Assembly (NCBI GenBank): GCA_002030015.1
Contig: LQBH01000046.1
Coordinates: 50,565-114,564, forward strand
DNA: 64,000 bases
Source of the DNA: a delta proteobacterium MLS_D
GTDB taxonomy: Bacteria; Desulfobacterota; Syntrophia; Syntrophales; UBA2210
Direction of reading: 5' to 3'
Shown one piece after another: positions 62,565 to 64,000 of this stretch. The number at the start of each line of letters is the position of its first letter. Position 1 is the stretch's first letter. The position numbers were made by a program, and so were the translations under genes. The notes beneath the pieces were generated by a model. The model saw only the letters and a list, made by a program, of their open reading frames with translations. It had not been told where the DNA came from and searched no databases.

Positions 62565-64000
62565 GTGAACATAGAAAACCGGATTTTCAACAATAGCCTG
62601 AAACGTGTCGTAATGAGCGCCGACGAGGCGTCACGTTTTATCGAAAACGGTATGACGGTGGCGTGCAGCGGCTTCACCGCCTGCGGGTACCCCAAGGCGG
62701 TTCCTCTCGCTCTCGCCGGGCGGATACATGACGGGGAACAGATACGTATCAATCTCATCACCGGCGCTTCCGTGGGCGAGGAGCTGGACGAAGCGCTGGC
62801 TTCACTGGACGGTATCGCCCGGCGCTATCCCTATCAAACGGGTCCCGTTATTCAGAGGGCCGTTAACGAGGGCCGCATCATGTACCAGGACATCCACCTG
62901 AGCAGGCTGGCCGATCAGATACGGTGCGGTTACCTGGGGCACATCGACGTTGCCGTGATCGAGGCCGCCGCGATCAGGGAAGACGGCGGCGTCATCCCGA
63001 CAACGTCCGTGGGGAACTCGGCCACGTTTGTCCGGGAGGCCGACCGGATCATCGTTGAGATCAACACGACGCAGCCCATGGAACTTGAGGGCATGCACGA
63101 TATTTATATTCCCGAACCGTTCGGACGTCGGTGTCCCATACCGATCACCGAAGCGTCCCAGCGGGCGGGGACGACGGCCATCCCCTGTGATCTGCGGAAA
63201 ATCACGGCCGTCTGCCCCTGTGACATCAAAGACGGTACCCGGCTGCTGCTTCCGGCCGACCATATTTCCAGTGCCATCGGCGACCATCTTATTGATTTCA
63301 TCGACCGGCACATTCGGGGAAAACTCTGCGACGACCTGCCCCCCTTTCAATCAGGAGTGGGCACACTGGCCAACATTGTCATGCGGCGGATGGCGGAAAG
63401 CGACTGGGAGGAAATCACCCTCTGGGCCGAAGTGATACAGGACGCCATCTTCGATCTTATCGACGAAGGAAAGCTGTGTGCCGCTTCGGGCACCTCATTG
63501 ACGCCGTCGCCGGAAGGTCTTGAACGTTTTTACCGCGGCATTGAACGATACCGTGAAAAAATCATTCTCAGGCCGCTGGAAGTGAGCAACAGCGCCGAGG
63601 TGGTAAGCCGACTTGGGATTGTGGCCATGAACACCGCCGTCGAGGCTGATATTTACGGAAATGTCAATTCGAGTCACGTCGGCGGGGGAGACGTCGTGAA
63701 CGGCATCGGCGGATCGGGCGATTTTTCGCGAAACGCCCTTCTCTCGGTTTTCATGACGCCGTCGACGGCGCGGGGCGGAAAAATTTCACGCATTGTGCCG
63801 CAGGTCACTCATGTGGACCACACGGAGCACGAAGTCCATGTCATTGTGACCGAGCAGGGACTTGCCGACCTGCGGGGCCTCGATCCTCGTGAACGGGCGG
63901 TGAGCATTATTGAAAACTGTGCCCACCCGCGTTACCGGGACGTGCTTCGCGATTATTACCGGCGCGCCGCGCGAAAAGGCGGCCACGAACCGGTCCTTCT
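62565..64000 (+). CDS. Acetyl-CoA hydrolase / succinate-type CoA-transferase (3' end outside window)
   Basis: About 478 residues are seen, still open at the window's end. SGFTACGYPKAVPLALA near the start, GHIDVAVIEAAAI, VEADIYGNVNSSHVGGGDVVNGIGGSGDFSRNALL (the Glu of VEAD is the expected CoA-thioester-forming residue) and QGLADLRGLDPRERA are all typical of the acetate/succinate CoA-transferase family (Cat1, AarC, Ach1). Start GTG 62565 with GGGTGGAACAAC. It moves CoA between acetate and other acids, which complements the NDP-forming ligases found elsewhere in the window. Confidence 0.92.
   Translation, partial: MNIENRIFNNSLKRVVMSADEASRFIENGMTVACSGFTACGYPKAVPLALAGRIHDGEQIRINLITGASVGEELDEALASLDGIARRYPYQTGPVIQRAVNEGRIMYQDIHLSRLADQIRCGYLGHIDVAVIEAAAIREDGGVIPTTSVGNSATFVREADRIIVEINTTQPMELEGMHDIYIPEPFGRRCPIPITEASQRAGTTAIPCDLRKITAVCPCDIKDGTRLLLPADHISSAIGDHLIDFIDRHIRGKLCDDLPPFQSGVGTLANIVMRRMAESDWEEITLWAEVIQDAIFDLIDEGKLCAASGTSLTPSPEGLERFYRGIERYREKIILRPLEVSNSAEVVSRLGIVAMNTAVEADIYGNVNSSHVGGGDVVNGIGGSGDFSRNALLSVFMTPSTARGGKISRIVPQVTHVDHTEHEVHVIVTEQGLADLRGLDPRERAVSIIENCAHPRYRDVLRDYYRRAARKGGHEPVL

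Overview
The window looks like a chromosomal segment of a strictly anaerobic, GC-rich Desulfobacterota-type bacterium (former Deltaproteobacteria, perhaps a Syntrophales or Desulfobacterales relative). This is an inference from gene content, not a marker-gene placement. The supporting genes are two sets of NDP-forming acyl-CoA synthetases, a thiolase, an enoyl-CoA hydratase-like protein, a MaoC hydratase, a CoA-transferase, an FNT-type channel, a sigma-54 activator with its kinase and a very large multi-PAS kinase. No rRNA, tRNA, CRISPR, phage or transposase gene was recognised.

Layout. 1-7636: end of a phospholipase D-like protein, an LpoA-like lipoprotein with a periplasmic binding fold, SurE, a cytidylate kinase-like protein, a geranylgeranyl-reductase-type flavoprotein, a sodium:solute symporter and an RNase D. 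7633-15798 (minus): a ten-gene operon that is nearly a complete type II fatty acid synthase (FabD, acyl-CoA dehydrogenase, FabH-like, FabA-like, FabG-like, FabZ-like, FabF-like, ACP, acyltransferase, phosphopantetheinyl transferase). It has no classical enoyl-ACP reductase. 16109-20585: GlmM, an ADP-ribosylglycohydrolase, a radical SAM protein and RmuC. 21010-24115: a membrane histidine kinase and an NtrC-family regulator. 24169-28048: PurL (with a PurS-like N-terminus) and PurQ as separate genes.

28185-37765: split (alpha + beta) and fused NDP-forming acyl-CoA ligases, interspersed with a FEN-type nuclease, a YheT-like hydrolase, a quinone oxidoreductase-like protein and a GH13 phosphorylase-like enzyme. 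37820-41064: a C69 peptidase, a PhnP-like metallo-beta-lactamase-fold protein and two single-domain response regulators. 41886-44131: thiolase and crotonase-fold protein. 44625-48317: a cytoplasmic six-PAS hybrid kinase. 48372-56747: methyltransferase, cupin, THEP1 NTPase, Pif1 helicase with a WYL domain, HD-GYP phosphodiesterase, HI0933-type flavoprotein, a 47-residue membrane peptide, a membrane OB-fold protein, an FNT channel and a small DUF4177-like protein. 57553-60823: a duplicated DUF1538 membrane protein translationally overlapped by a triple PII-like protein. 60883-64000: MaoC hydratase, metallo-hydrolase and the start of a CoA-transferase, which runs off the window.

The most interesting unexplained structures are four. 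(i) The DUF1538-duplicate / triple-PII pair looks like a self-contained regulated transport unit. (ii) The self-contained fatty acid/polyene-like operon carries an acyl-CoA dehydrogenase where an enoyl reductase would be expected. (iii) Two inverted copies of a MITE-like element (41131-41705 and 57038-57473) have matching terminal inverted repeats and internal pyrimidine/purine hairpin modules, and a 125-bp palindromic element lies at 44233-44357. (iv) A small membrane peptide gene and several perfect hairpins lie in gaps.
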